NCBI GenBank assembly: GCA_013433145.1
Contig: CM024172.1
Span: forward strand, 6,564,553 to 6,628,552
DNA length: 64,000 nucleotides
Origin: Ascaris suum
Taxonomy: Eukaryota; Nematoda; Chromadorea; Rhabditida; Ascarididae
Reading direction: 5' to 3'
Below the pieces are notes generated by a model. That model had not been told where the DNA came from and made no database searches. It worked only from the letters and a program-made list of their open reading frames with translations. Numbering within the stretch: the first letter of the stretch is position 1; each line of letters begins with the position of its first letter. The position numbers were made by a program, and so were the translations under genes. Below, piece by piece: positions 1-24,339 of this stretch.

Positions 1-3000
1 TTTCAGAGATATTCCTTCATCCTCATTTGTTACCTTCAAAATAAAACTTTGTATTATTCTATTCGTGTGTATTGCATGCATTTTTTTAGCGCATCGTGGT
101 CAAGACGCTTTCTCCAACTACCATTTAATAAATCTTGTGTCCATCTTCGTGGTTGATACGAGCGGTACGACCCATCAAATTTCAACAACCCTGCCTGATG
201 TATTGGGATGTAGCGCTGCCTAGCTGAAACAAGATTTCCACAGTCAGAAGTCCGATTCTACAACGTTCATCGATCACATAGTGCAAGGTTCAGCAAACGT
301 CAGCACTAACCGGAAACACGGTTCTCTTTGATATTTCGCGTCACAGCACGGTTTTCATCCTGTAAGAACACTACAGCGGTCAACAGTCACACACTGCACG
401 ATTAAAATCTGTCACACAGAAATTTACTTCCACTGCAAGGCACACAGTCGAAAGCAGTGCAGCAGTGACCGTTAACTGCATCATTCAGGCGTAGATGTGC
501 GGTGAGCACAACGCTTCCTGCTTACTAAATACAGAGGGGCGTTTTTCTGTTTTTCGTGATACCCCGTCTACGTGCAGATGATGGAGTGACGCTTTTATTT
601 GAAGATTTTCCGCCCGAAGTAGAATTTTATCCCATCAGCCGTTTTTTTGTGGAGGGTACATATTTTTCCCCATTCAGGTTGCTTGTTCAGCAAACCCATC
701 TTTTTCTAGCGAAGATGTTCTATGCAAGAGCAAATGAGGTGAAGCTCAACCGTTCCGCATCGAGGAATGAGATGAATGTGGCGCGTACACACTGATTGAT
801 AACAAGTGTCTCTTATCTCCTGTGTACTTCATTCGTCGAACAGTATCCACTAAGTGACCATAACTGAGTGTGATAAGATGGTCTGTGTTGACGATTGCTT
901 CAATATGCACTACAGAAGTGGATGACTCTTCTTCGCTGATGAGTTCGCAGTATTATAACCACAATTGTCGTTGAAAAATAATTAGGAATATTGAATATTG
1001 GAGAACTGCATTCACTAGAATTTGCAACAAATTACTCTGCTAGTACTGCTGCGACGACTCATGCCCTCATTGTTACAAATTCTTTCACAGATGACGGTTG
1101 CAAGCAAACAAGTTCAAGTAAGTTTATGCTCGACGTTGTTTTTCAGCTTTACCTCTTTGCATCCTTTTGTTCTCTTTTATCGAGTTTTAACCTATTTCGC
1201 CGTGACATCAAACATTAGCCTACATTTATGCATCACATAAACTCCCAGTGTGCTTGGAAGCACAAGCACATCCCAGGTGGAACGATAAATGCATTCACTT
1301 TGAGGAATACCTTATTCATAAGCCGTTGCGTAACACACGATGGACCAACTTTATATTGGTCATCTGTGGCGCTATTCAATTTGAAACGCAAGCGAACTAA
1401 AAACATAACGAATATTTTCATTCGCTGTATAGTTTCCGCAGAAACGAAGATATAGAACGTCCATATAACGCTCAGTTTCGAGTAAAATTCTCAGGAATAC
1501 AAAATTCCCTGACAGTCATGGAAGAAAGGAGCTATTGAGGGAAGGGTCTATAGCATTTTAGCCGAGAAGTCTACTCTATGTTTTAAAATGTTCCTACAAT
1601 ATAAGATGAAAATTCCAAACTGTGTTTGAACCGTACATGAAATTTTCGAAGACAATCATCGCGTCGTTCAAAACTAATTTCCTTGAAAATATCGTAATTT
1701 GTCTCCACTTTAGGAATTTTGCTGTTATTTTTTGTGTCGAGGTGAGTTTCAACTGGCATGCTGCTTATAGAAAACGGACGAGAGCGCCGAGCAAAAGCTG
1801 ATTGCGGTCGAGCCAACGTGCGCGGTGTTCGCTCAGCGCATCTTAAACGATAACCAGGTGAAGCAAACGGCGAGTGTTGTCTTCACAAACAAAACCAACA
1901 GGAAACTTATTTTCATTATTCGCCAAAGGTTACATTTAGCAGTTTCTTCTTCGAATTGCTTGACTGAGTTTGTCTCAAAAAAATCAGCCAGAGAGCGCTG
2001 CAAGTCAAACAGCTTTCCAGCAGTCTCATTTGGTGGTTGTAGCATCTTCTATTTCATTACTTCCAACCAACGACGTATTACGAGATCCAGCTTGCATAAT
2101 TTTCGCACTGCCGTTGCAATTGGAAGCGCTGTTTATAGACTTAGGCCATCGAAAAACTCGGTGCGCTTCCTTCTCCTTCAAAACAAGTTGGTCTCGAAGA
2201 TACATGTCCTGTCACAAAAGATTACTGCGAAATGCGTTTCCTGATCGCGATCGATGAGTGCATCATGTTTAGCAAAGGTCAAGCGTTTGTGATTCGTCCG
2301 TTGATCGATTTCTTGATGCCAGGAAAAAGTCGATCGGTCATCATATCAATGCTCTGCGATACGGTCGAACCGGGCAAGAAACATTCCATACAGTTAGTCG
2401 ATACTTTGATCGTTGAGTAATTTCAAATTAGAATGTGATACTGGAGCGGTTTTTAATGTAGGTACAAAACATAAATGGATGCTGTTGGTCCTTGAACTGT
2501 GTTATGTGTTCAGCCGGCTGCTAAGACATGTCAAGTACCCTGACTGGTGATAGGCGACTGAAGGACTTCACTCCTTGAGCGACTTTGTAGTCCAATGCAG
2601 GGGTCGACCTCTAGGTCCCTAGTCAGGGCCACTAAAGCCAATATGCTTTTTTCTCGGCATCAAAGTCGCGGGTTTTCCGTGCTTAGACCCCTTGGTTCTG
2701 TCCTCAAGATAGCCCCTAGTTTCTTAAGACAGGAAGTGTTTTTTATTCACATAATAACGAAGAAGACTGCAATGAAGCAGTGAAGTACTAAGATAACATG
2801 AGTCCGCACAATCCGAAAAAAGACGTTACTATCACTTCAAAAGACATGACAACATATTTAAACACCAATTTTTCTGAAATTTGGCATTTCCTTGATGATT
2901 TTCCAGCAAACCGTTCATAAGTGAAGCGCAAGTTGAAACGTTTTCGTGATATATAAATGTAGTCAAATTCCCAGCCTCTACAACATTTTCTGGAAAATGT

Positions 3001-4820
3001 TCCAGACGCACACCACTCCACATTGGAAGCTGTATAGGACGTTGCTCAATGAGCACGTCTTGCGGGCCAAATGAAAATGATGACCACGGCGACTATAATA
3101 GGGATCGAAGGAAAGAGACTGTTCGAAGGATATATTAGAAAATCCTTGATAATTTTTTAGCAAAATATCAAATCAAGCGTTTCTCTTCTTTATTCTAAGC
3201 TCTCAAGCTCGAAAATCTTAAGACGTTCAATGTAGCCGGGATTATAGAGGCCATACAACAACTTACGGAAGGCTATGAACTCCTAGACGTTTTCAGTAAA
3301 TTGAGTATTTTCAAAACAGGGCGGTAGCATGATCCAACGGCTCATGCACTCCTGCTGCAGAGACCGCAAAATTTAATTTACAATTTTAAACGCTGTCGAA
3401 GATAGCTCACCGCAATGAAAATTCCAATGGAGGTTGCGCCTTATCAGTAACCAAAATCATGGACAGCGTTTTTTCGTTGACGGCGGACATATTCCGATCT
3501 ATCCGAAGCTTTCGTTAGTGTCGAAAGTTTATGTTTAAAACGCCGCATTTCTCCCGAGAAACATCAAACTTTCAGCTTATCCTACAGCATATACGACGAA
3601 GAATAGCGCGGCTCCGGAACACTACCTTGAGGAACGCTGCATGAAATAGAACGGCTCTGCTGTCATTATTCACCAATCCTAACTTTATGGGTCCCCTCGG
3701 GTAAAAATGACCGTGTCCATTTCAACAAAGCAACGTCCACTCATGGACATGCATTTTTCGTAAGAGTTTACTGTGACGAACCATAAGTCTTCGATTGATC
3801 AATTTAAACAACATCTGTTTGATTCTTTTTGTTCAATTCATTGATCCATCGACTAACTCATGACAGCAACCGTGATATCGTCGAACGGCCTGGGAGAAAT
3901 CCACACTGAGCGGCTTTGATAAGATCCCGCTTAATATGGATTTCTCCCGAACACTATGAATTTCTTCCGAGTTCTGACACCAACTCTCGAAATTGGACGC
4001 CTGAACCAGCAGGTCCTATGAATTTTTTGTCCAGACTTCCGATCAAAGACCTCACACTGCTGTGGAACGTCAATTTTCTTAGCCCAAGCCCCAAACGATG
4101 GTCCCAAACACCCACCTGCGTAATATGTGGGAATGCTACCGGAAATATTTCTTATTAGAATCATTAGTGCTGTTGATAGTGGCAGCATCACTGCTACCAG
4201 CAAATGTTGCTGACAGAACACTAGTACCAGCTAATAGTCTTTATCACGCTTTGTAGCGCTACCATTAATCAGTTCAAGCATAAGTTTTAATAAAGCATTA
4301 GTTGGAATACTTTGCAGACGGAACTGCTACTACTAATGCTGACAGTACTTGTCCAATAGTGATCAGTATGAGTGTATGAGTCGCTTACTAAAAATTTTCT
4401 ACAATTTCTGAGAACACTGTTGAGAAAAATAACATTACGTTGCAACAGTAATGGTAGATAGCAATAGTTCAGGTAGCAACGCCGCTAATTATCACTTGTA
4501 TTACTATTCCACTGGCAGCACTACTAGTATCATCAGCTTGAATGTTTGCCCGCAACATCGTGGCTCGTGAATGACGCAGATGGCATAAAAACGCAATAAT
4601 AGGTGGAGAGTTTAAACAGTGCTAAGCGTATCGGTAAGTAGTATAGGCTGTAGCAGTAATGAAAGGCGATATTTTGGCCTGTTCTAGTCTAGAACAAATC
4701 TCGTAAAAACTTCGTAACAGCTTTTATTTTCAAATCTTAGCGTCTTAGCTTGCCGAACTTTTAACGAATAATACTTCTAAGCAAAAGAAATAAATAGATG
4801 CATATTCATTTAACCTATTT
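1..4820. other. No supported gene
   Basis: AT-rich sequence with only short ORFs that show no family motif and no paired splice sites. Around 2510-2640 a G+C-richer stretch (GGCTGCTAAGACATGTC..., TCCTTGAGCGACTTTG...) looks like a dispersed repeat, but I cannot name it. Confidence 0.5.
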
Positions 4821-4824
4821 GAAA

Positions 4825-5257
4825 TTATCTAGAACTCTCATAGTTTTTGGGCTTAACAACAGATGAGGGAGCCTGAGTGTTGCGGTTCCGATGACTCTGT
4901 GTTCTAGTACCATCGAAACGGGACGCTCCTGTATATCCGAAGACTGAGGTCGACTTTCTGCCGAGCATTCCGAACGTAGTATCCTGAGAGATACTACGTC
5001 TCTCATCCTGAGAGATACTACGTCTCTCAGGATGCAAAACTCTTATCCGCCATGACGAAGACAGCACTGCAAGGATCGTAGGATACCGCGGCGCGTAGAA
5101 AATTTGTGAACGGGGGCTTATCTCATGACCATTGATGATAAGCGCTTTACCGTTTTCAAGTTCCTGAAAGAGTGGGCGTGCATTGGGATTTTCGGAACAT
5201 GAGCGTGGCATCACCATGTTGGTCTCATGAAGTAGCTTCTCTATCGCCGGCAGTCCT
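4825..5257 (-). pseudogene. Tyrosine-kinase C-lobe-like relic with a Ser/Arg tail
   Basis: The minus strand is open over about 140 codons. Near the start it reads PRSCSENPNARPLFQELENG, close to the CWxxxPxxRPxFxEL motif that closes protein tyrosine kinase domains; the invariant Cys-Trp is replaced by Ser-Cys. Downstream is a tail with tandem ERRSISQD copies and a basic Ser/Thr-rich end (TRTQSHRNRNTQ). Candidate acceptor: TTCGTAG| at about 5257. No upstream kinase exons were found. It may be a diverged last exon or a pseudogene fragment; chance resemblance is possible. Confidence 0.3.
4972..5034. repeat. Nested palindromes with a 24-bp tandem duplication
   Basis: ATCCTGAGAGATACTACG plus TCTCTC occurs twice head to tail (4981-5004 and 5005-5028). 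Within it GTAGTATC pairs with GATACTAC, and ATCCTGAGAGA pairs with TCTCTCAGGAT, so several alternative hairpins can form. The repeat is in frame with the kinase-like ORF and yields the duplicated ERRSISQD. Confidence 0.85.
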
Positions 5258-5259
5258 AC

Positions 5260-7035
5260 GAAGCCAGTTGGTCATCTGCTGATTATTTCATTCAAAGATA
5301 GCTAAGCTTAACAAAGTCCCTCTGCTGCTAAATTTCCTTTCGGTGCAAAAGCATTTTCCAACGAGGTGTAAAAACGTTGTTCTGCTTGTAGAATTGAACA
5401 GTAACTGCAGTTATCCTTACTGATATGCGCATGAAAACTGAGCGACAATTGTCCTCTTTAATTCGAGATCCTGATCACTCTTATGTCATAGGAGTCGTGT
5501 TTGTTGAATTTTTTAAATAATTCCTGAATTTTCCTAATTATCGTTCTTCGACAGCACTATTCGTTGTGATGGTGAGATTTTAGATCGTGATGTATTCTTT
5601 CCAAGAAAAGGGATTCTTTGGTCTCAAGTTCCACTCTCCAGTTTTTCTCGCCCCAAACCTTGCTTTTTCCGATTCTTCAGCTCAATGGGTGCTGAACCGT
5701 CTTGCACTTTCCCCACTTCCTCTTTTTCTTCCACTTCCGGAAATTTAAAAGAAAAAATGTACCCGCTGATGACGGTCATTTCTCAATTATCTTCCTAGTT
5801 GAAAAGGAAGGACCTTGGAAAATCTACAACATTATATTACACTGGAAGAAAAAGACCGCAATTTCTCATCAGCTTTGAAGACAACTACAAACGAGGATTT
5901 GAAGGCAGGTTCTTTGAGCCTAGCTCGGCATTATGGCCAGCAGAAGTCGAAGGAAGTCGCGAACCGGCTATGAGACTGACTGTTTGCTTAGGATAGAGTT
6001 GGCGATGAATTTTCTGTTCTTCTGCACTCAAGATAAGCATAATCCGGGTTTTTTTGTGAAGTCGGTGTCCAGAGTCTAAATCTTGAAATTCTCTGGAGGT
6101 AAACTTTCAGTAGATTCAATTTTCCGGGCTCGCCTACCACTGATCCAGGTGCAGAAAACCTAAGCTCGGTTGTACCAGACGTGCAAGCTGTTATCGCATA
6201 AATACTGCATTGCGGTTCATGCATATTGATAGTTTCTTAGCATCACCGAAAAAATGGACTTCTGCTCACTATTTTCAAGCTTTAGCTTTTTACATTGAAT
6301 GAAAACGGTTGTCAACTGAGCGCAATCGACCGTCTTGAATTGCGAAAAGTTGAACCTGAAGAAGTTCTTGTTAGTTACTTCATAGCATTGTGGGGGTGAC
6401 ACCGTAGCCATGTTCGAACAGCTAATGAAGTTGAATATGATTTTTAACAGTGCACGTTTATATTTGCATTTTTTCGATTTCTTGTGACATCGTTGCCTCG
6501 GCTATGCGGAGCTGGAATGGAGGCGACCAAATATTTCGAAAAAAACAAAAGCTCAATCCTAGCCAACGCAAAAATGGGCCACATATCATGCTTAGAAACA
6601 ACACAGAGCGACGCTGCATTGGTAAGTTTTTCGTTAAATTTTACAACAACTGACAGTGATATGCTTCCACATTTCAACACCAATGTGAAAAAAGCACTAC
6701 TGAAGAAGAGAATAAAATAGCTTTTGCGAGTTCTACAACGAATAGTTAAGGGGTGAGGGCACCTCATAATGTAACCTTATCGATATTTTGAGAGTTCCGT
6801 CTTTTAGACGTGGACTGGGAAACTTTTCCATGCACAGCGCTGTCCATTGCATCACCTTTACAGCGCGCGCTCCACTTCTCCTCCGGGCAGTTTGTTCGAC
6901 AACCTAACCCTTTTATAATTCTTCTGTCTGGGATTCATCCACGTATAAATGGATTTACTAAACGCAATAGCCTGCCAACTATTGAATTACTCACCTGCTG
7001 GCTGTTCCATATTTCCTCAAAATGACTGCAATGAA
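5260..7035. other. No supported gene
   Basis: Only short overlapping ORFs on both strands. No protein motif, RNA gene or tandem repeat was noticed. Confidence 0.5.
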
Positions 7036-7039
7036 ATTT

Positions 7040-8990
7040 TTGCGGTTTTCAATGTGTTCTATTAGATCGACGGTCACTCATTTGAAACCTGCCGAACGTC
7101 AGTTGTGCATACCCTTTATTAATGAGTTTGATGATGTTAACATGCCGGGTGTACAACAGCCTCACACAAAGCGTTTATGACTGACATTGATTCTATCGAG
7201 TCAAATGCTTCAATGTAATCAACAAGGCGAGGCGTACTGGGACTTGGTATTCCTTAATTGTTTCTAGCACATGAATGAGGAAGTGGGTGTGATTATGCGT
7301 GGAGTAGCCTCCTCTAAAACCAGCCTGCTTTCTGCTGGTTCTAACCACTCCCGATATTCGATTTAAAAGCCCTCTTGCGAACACTTTGCACAGTTATGGC
7401 AAAAGCGCTATGGACGATGGTTGCCCAGGTCTTCAGTGTTACCTTATTTCAAAAACACTGCCTTTGACGTCAACCAAGCCAAGGTAACAGTGCATGAATT
7501 TAAATGGGTGGTAATCATTCAGTCACGGCCTTGAGAGAGAAGTAACATCCTGCTTTCAGATGTTTTGTTTTGGTTCCGTCCTTTCCCGGGTTTTTTCCGG
7601 CGTCCATTTTCCTCAATGCAGAACTTACTTCGTCAATGTTACCGTTGAAATGCCTTCGCGCGTAAGATATGATGCTATTTCCTGTATACAACAGACCGTT
7701 GTACCTTCGAAACAAACAGATCATTGTAGGTTGGTTCGCTTATTTCTCTCAATCTTGTTCGACTTGTTGTGCATCTCCCACTACGGTCGTTCAGGGCACC
7801 GAGTAATCTTATTCCCATTTTGAGTTCTCTCCACCTTTCTCAAGTTTCTTCGGTTTTCTGCCGCTTCTCTCAACCACAGTTCTTTGTGTTCGTCAAAATC
7901 GACTTGCGGTTTTCTCCGTATCTCCTTGCACACCTTATTGTAATCGTCTCTAGATGCTTTTCTTTCCATTATCATTTCGACTCGAAAAGTTATCAAGCGT
8001 TTTGTGTCCTCCCGGATAATTCTTGCTCGTGTAGGGGAATCGGATCGCTTTAGCGATCAACCGCTTTTTTGATGTTATTCAATAGCACTTCATAGTCTGC
8101 TTGATGTTGCCAGTGGCAACTGACCAATCTGTCGTTTCCATTTAAGAGGACAATGCATCAATATTTAAGATCGTTTTTCGGCATCGTCCTGCTCGTAAAA
8201 TGTTGTGCAAGGAGGTATGGAGACGACAGATATGGAGCTACGAACTAGTTCTCGCACTCATCAATTGTGACCTTGAAGCGATGAAGGCGGTGGTCGGAAC
8301 TCGTAAGAGCAATCTTCTCGCCAATGATGCACGTCCATGAGCAGATGCTTTATGTCCGCTAAAGCGTAATCAGTTTGGTTCAGGGAAGCAAAATTTGGCC
8401 CTCCCAAGTTCACTGCCTCTTCTGGTGTTTTTGGAAGAAAGTGTTCATTACATGCAGACATTTACTCACCGCAAATGTTTTTAAGCGAGACCCTGTGGTG
8501 TTCCGAGCTCCAGCTAGCAGCAGAATGATTCCTGCACCTGAACTTCGCATAAAAGTCGCCCTGAACAATAGAGCACATTGTTCGGAAATTTAAGCTTCCC
8601 CATCCTCTTCGTGGAATTCCTCGATGCTAGTTTCAACAACTTCCAAGAAAAGTTTTCCATTCTGCGATGATGCGTATACATGAGCGATTTCCAAATGCAA
8701 CTGTTATCAACTTCTGTTGCTTGTACCGTTATTCTCTTAGATCCTTCTTTCAAACTTGTCTTCTCCGCCTTGCGCATCCTTACTGAATATAAGTGAATCG
8801 AGGCCAATGAGAATCAAAGATTTCTTAACTTTTATCACATTCTCAGAGTTCTTCCGTTCAAGAAGGCGAAATTTTTCTGAGTTTATTCCTCTTTTTTGTG
8901 GCGTCGGTGTAACTCGCAATGACCTAGTATAGAAGAAAACCATAACTATGGAGCGCTTTGCAATTTTCGCTGCATTTCTTTCTAAAATCA
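7040..8990 (-). mobile_element. Decayed RTE-type non-LTR retroelement
   Basis: Minus-strand fragments occur in element order. 8807-8514: endonuclease middle with GDFYAKF (GDFNAK in the family, coding near 8560). 8461-8261: end of the endonuclease (ADIKHLLMDVHH..., the ILxNRxWxLxDV block). 7996-7781: the Lys/Arg-rich linker (REAAENRRNLRK). 7724-7515: the segment with EVSSALRKMDAGKNPGKDG, the AxGPDxI block before the RT. 7384-7193: RT motif KQAGFRGGYSTHNHTHFLIH (QAGFRxGxSxxDHIxxL). About 7190-7040: VHPAC and ALCEAV, the region before the catalytic box. Frames differ and stops abound, so it is dead. The catalytic FADD box is absent; the 3' part is lost or unrecognisable. Confidence 0.7.
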
Positions 8991-9660
8991 AAGTCTGTAT
9001 TGCACTGGAACCAATTTACTCTTGTAATTTTTCATTGCCGTTTGAGGCAAGATTCCTATCTATGGAAATATCAGCCAAAACTGTAAAATGCACATTATGG
9101 CTATGCAACATGACAGCTTCGCTCGCCAAGTTAACTTGTGCAGTAAGGGAGTAAGCGGAACTCCGTTTTGGCTTGCCATTCGGATGCCTCTTAGAACTGA
9201 GTGTAATTAAATTTCGGGTCCTTTGCATATTATTGGAAATTTGACAGATGGAAAAAGTCGAAAGGCATATTTCTCTCCCTATTGTTTTTAGCTCTGTCGA
9301 TCTAAGCGCCGAATATGGGAGACTGCTGGCATATGAATTTTTGTTGACTGTTGGCGTAAATGTAACGTGGACGACACCGCATAACAAATTAGCAGATGAC
9401 GCTATTTTCAGCGACGAGTCACATCGATTCCTTCACTGCGTCCACTCTCTACAGTGAGTACAAGTGAAGTCGAGGTCATATCTTTATGATTCTTTAATAA
9501 CGCTTCTTTGGCATGAATCACGTGTGAAACGCTACTACTTTAGGGCATTCTTAAGCTGTTGTGTTTAAAGTGTCTCGGCAAAGTGTGTATGTTCCATCAA
9601 TAGCCACGAAGAAAGTTTACGTCAAATATCCGCAGCTGTTGTTTAGAAGGTGAATGGAAT
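8991..9660. other. Possible eroded 5' part of the RTE relic
   Basis: Minus-strand 9150-9020 (AYSLTAQVNLASEA...) weakly recalls the RTE N-terminal CTYNARTLASEA block, suggesting the element began near 9.15 kb. Too degraded to call with confidence. Confidence 0.25.
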
Positions 9661-21335
<11,675 letters not shown>

Positions 21336-21585
21336 AGTCGTGCCTTTTTGAATAGCAGTAAGAATGGCGGAAGTGCGGGAATCGTGCCCTTTTTAGCGGT
21401 TGGAAGGATCGAAATGTTGGATGAATTGAGCCCTTTTTAATAGTCCAAAGAGTGGCAATGTTTCCTGAATTATGCTCTTTTGAATGGCAGGATTATATCA
21501 GTTAAATGAGATGTGAGATAACGTTAACTGCGACCTTTCCCACAGCTGAGGATATGAAAGACTATATGAATTGTGCTCTTTTTAA
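21336..21585. repeat. Degenerate 44-45 bp minisatellite
   Basis: Unit starts of the form TCGTGCC(C)TTTTT / TTGAGCCCTTTTT / TTATGCTCTTTT occur at 21337, 21382, 21426 and 21470, that is 45, 44 and 44 bp apart, with a further related block at 21571 after a diverged stretch. No coding role is seen. Confidence 0.6.
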
Positions 21586-23216
21586 CAGCTGAATGAATCA
21601 AAAGATTGCAGTTGCGAGCTATTCAACTTGGAAATTTCTGCGCCAAAGCATTTAAGGCTAGTTAGTAACAGCTGAATGGTTCTTACAGTTTGAGAGGCAG
21701 GCGTTCCAAAAACTGAGGACATGAGGAGGAGTATTAGGCGGGAGAAGAAGATAAAATTCATTGCGCAGCATGTGTTCTGTCACTGCTGCTGGCGCAGGAG
21801 CGCATGCACAGATTGGGGATTTGCTTTCTCTCGTTGGAGCACAGAGAGAACTATGGGAATTCCCTGCAATGTTAGCTTTCTCAAAGATTCTTTTGCGTGG
21901 TTGAAGAGTTCGATGAGGCTTGGCGGCAGCGCGGAAACCTACCTTCATTTTCCAAACGTGGCATCTCGTTCTCATAAAATGGCCATATTGAACATTGATC
22001 ATCTCTGTCGTGGATGGACATCCTCCTTGTAGGCCTGAGGGCCTTGTTGACCTGCGGTGCAGTGTGACGCAGAGCTCTGAGAATGAAAAGGATCAGATTC
22101 TGGCTCGTTGTTATTTTCTGATTTTTCTGCTGTACAGATATGAAACAAAAACACCGAGCGGTGCATGAGATGGGGACGGAGCAAAATTAGTTTTTGTTTC
22201 GGTCGTCGTGCTGTAATGGTGATGAATTTAGGCAAGAGGTCTTTTATACAAAATACAGTGGGTTGGAAAGTAACATCATAAGTGAGGTATAATTGCAAAA
22301 AAATCTGCCACAGCTGTGTCATACTCACCATAACAGCGTCAGGACCTACCGATTCTGACACAACTGAGGTAGTCGACTTGCCAGGTTTAATTTTGTGATT
22401 TCTATCGTTGTGTTTAGTTGTTTCCCGGCCAACCTGCTCACCGATGCTTAAGTTTATTAGATCCCTCCTTCGAACTGCTCCTGACCTATTTCAATAACGA
22501 TCTAAAAGTCGGTCTGCCAGTGCCTAGTGCTTCCAAACTGGGATCGTTCGGCAACTTGCTGAGACAATCCGCATCAGTCACCACGACTCAAAGAACGCGC
22601 CCTCAAAACAAACACTTTTTTTTGCACCTGCTTGTTTTCGCAACATTTCGGCTTCTGATAATGTTTTCTTCTGAAATCCGTTAAAATTCATCCCCTCTAT
22701 GTATTTTACTATCTTCTAATCGCTGATAGTTGCGGCATAAACAACTACCTCTCCAGCCTCCCTTCGTCCATTTCTTTTCTGCACATTATAATGTTTGGGA
22801 GAAGGAAATTATTCCTTGTGACCTTCCGAGAGTCATATAAAGACGAATTCTGTTCAATTGGAGGAGGAAAAGGAGCAGATACATCGCTAAATGTTTTAAA
22901 GCAAAGCGATCGTAAACAAGTGTCATCGAGGATAAAATTTTCGATTTTTTGCAATAGAAAATTTGTTCCGCTTCTTGCTCCTGACTACTGGATGACACTA
23001 AGTTCAGCAGCAACAGGTATCAACTTCTAATCCTTTTCAGGAAATATTTTTTCGGATTCACTTCGAATTCAGGAAATATCCTCCTCAGTTTACGTACATT
23101 TGGAAAGTTGCAATAATAATGAGGCAAAGGGAACATATTTCAATATGCACGATGTCATTAAGATAGGCTTTGCTTAAACACATTCACGAAGGTGCTTCAT
23201 ATTGGCATAACGCTAA
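21586..23216. other. No supported gene
   Basis: Overlapping open frames on both strands at 21.66-22.03 kb and 22.42-22.68 kb lack motifs and paired splice sites. Nothing else noticed. Confidence 0.45.
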
Positions 23217-23483
23217 GTAAAGCATTTGCCAATAAAAGCCGACTGCTTGCATTAGTCAGTGGGAAAAGTGTCTGTCGTTTGCACTTCACTAGTATTATAA
23301 TATTTAGCACAGCCGAGTTAGGCGCCTTTTGGAATCCGCATCTAATGAACCCCCATCCGCACCGTACGAGTTAGGCGCCTAACTCGGCTGTGCTAAATAT
23401 TATAATACTAGTGAAGTGCAAACGACAGACACTTTTCCCGCTGACTAATGCAAGCAGTCGGCTTTTATTGGCAAATGCTTTAC
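23217..23483. repeat. Near-perfect hairpin with 110-bp arms
   Basis: The left arm 23217-23326 is the reverse complement of the right arm 23374-23483 with one mismatch in 110 (T/C in GTCAG(T/C)GGGAAAAG). The loop is 47 bp (23327-23373). Arm tips contain the self-palindromic TTAGGCGCCTAA at the loop end. No obvious target-site duplication flanks it, and no protein is encoded. It could be a foldback or MITE-type element, a long-hairpin small-RNA source, or a recent inverted duplication. Confidence 0.9.
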
Positions 23484-24238
23484 ATGTGCAAGTGTCACTA
23501 CACCTCTACACTCATGAAGGATAAAGTTGCCCTATGGAGTTTCCCCAGAATAAATGTGTTTACGCAAAACTTTGTTACCTTCGCTTTCGTGGTTTATTGA
23601 ATGAAAATCTCGCTTATACAGACATACGCATAGGTAGGAGTTACTCACTCATACCGTACACACAACACGTCTTGTTTCTCCACCATCGGAAAATCCAAAA
23701 ATGCATGAAGCAATAAAATATTCTTATACTCAATAAAACTTTTATATGAATGTGCCTTTAGCTGACCATTCAGTTGCTTACTGTTTTGGCATTAGGTGGC
23801 CAAATTATTCATGACCAAGTTATACACCTCATTGCCATGATAACCGAGGTTGCACTGAGTACCAACTTGCGTGCAAATCTGTTTACGTGCTTCATCTGAA
23901 TACACCCTCTTGGTTGGTCACTTCATGCTTTCAACCTGTTAATGTCTGAGAACAAAGCACTTTAGCATTAAACATATGTCTTTGTTAATTCACCTCATTA
24001 TTGGTGAATACGCTCACACGTTTCTTTATTATAGGAATAATGCTCCTTTACCGTTGAAGCATTGATTGCTTAGGCGGGATTTCCTTGTTGCCGAGGTACG
24101 GTACACTAAGATCTGCATGTGCAAAATGAACAGTAATTTCAAGTTTGCACTCCTCTTACTACCGAAAAGAAAACAACTTTGCAAAATGGAGATCACGCTT
24201 TCTAAGTCCAGCTACTGATAATAGCTTCAATCTTTCAG

Positions 24239-24334
24239 GAACTGAAACTAAAATTTGCAAAAACCTCAAAAACACCGGGAAGCGATCGATCCAAGCGTGG
24301 TCAGAAATCATTTGCCACACGGCGTCACTCGAGA
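24239..24334 (+). CDS. Candidate exon with an RVSF motif
   Basis: A 96-bp open stretch, phase 0 at both ends, between a strong CAATCTTTCAG acceptor and a GTGAGC donor. It encodes ELKLKFAKTSKTPG, then RRHSR, with VSF immediately after if the donor is not used. The SRVSF sequence fits the (K/R)VxF protein phosphatase 1 docking motif known from kinetochore and other PP1 partners. A single exon cannot name the gene; it may belong with the exons at 27.8-29.2 kb, whose phase fits. Confidence 0.22.
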
Positions 24335-24339
24335 GTGAG

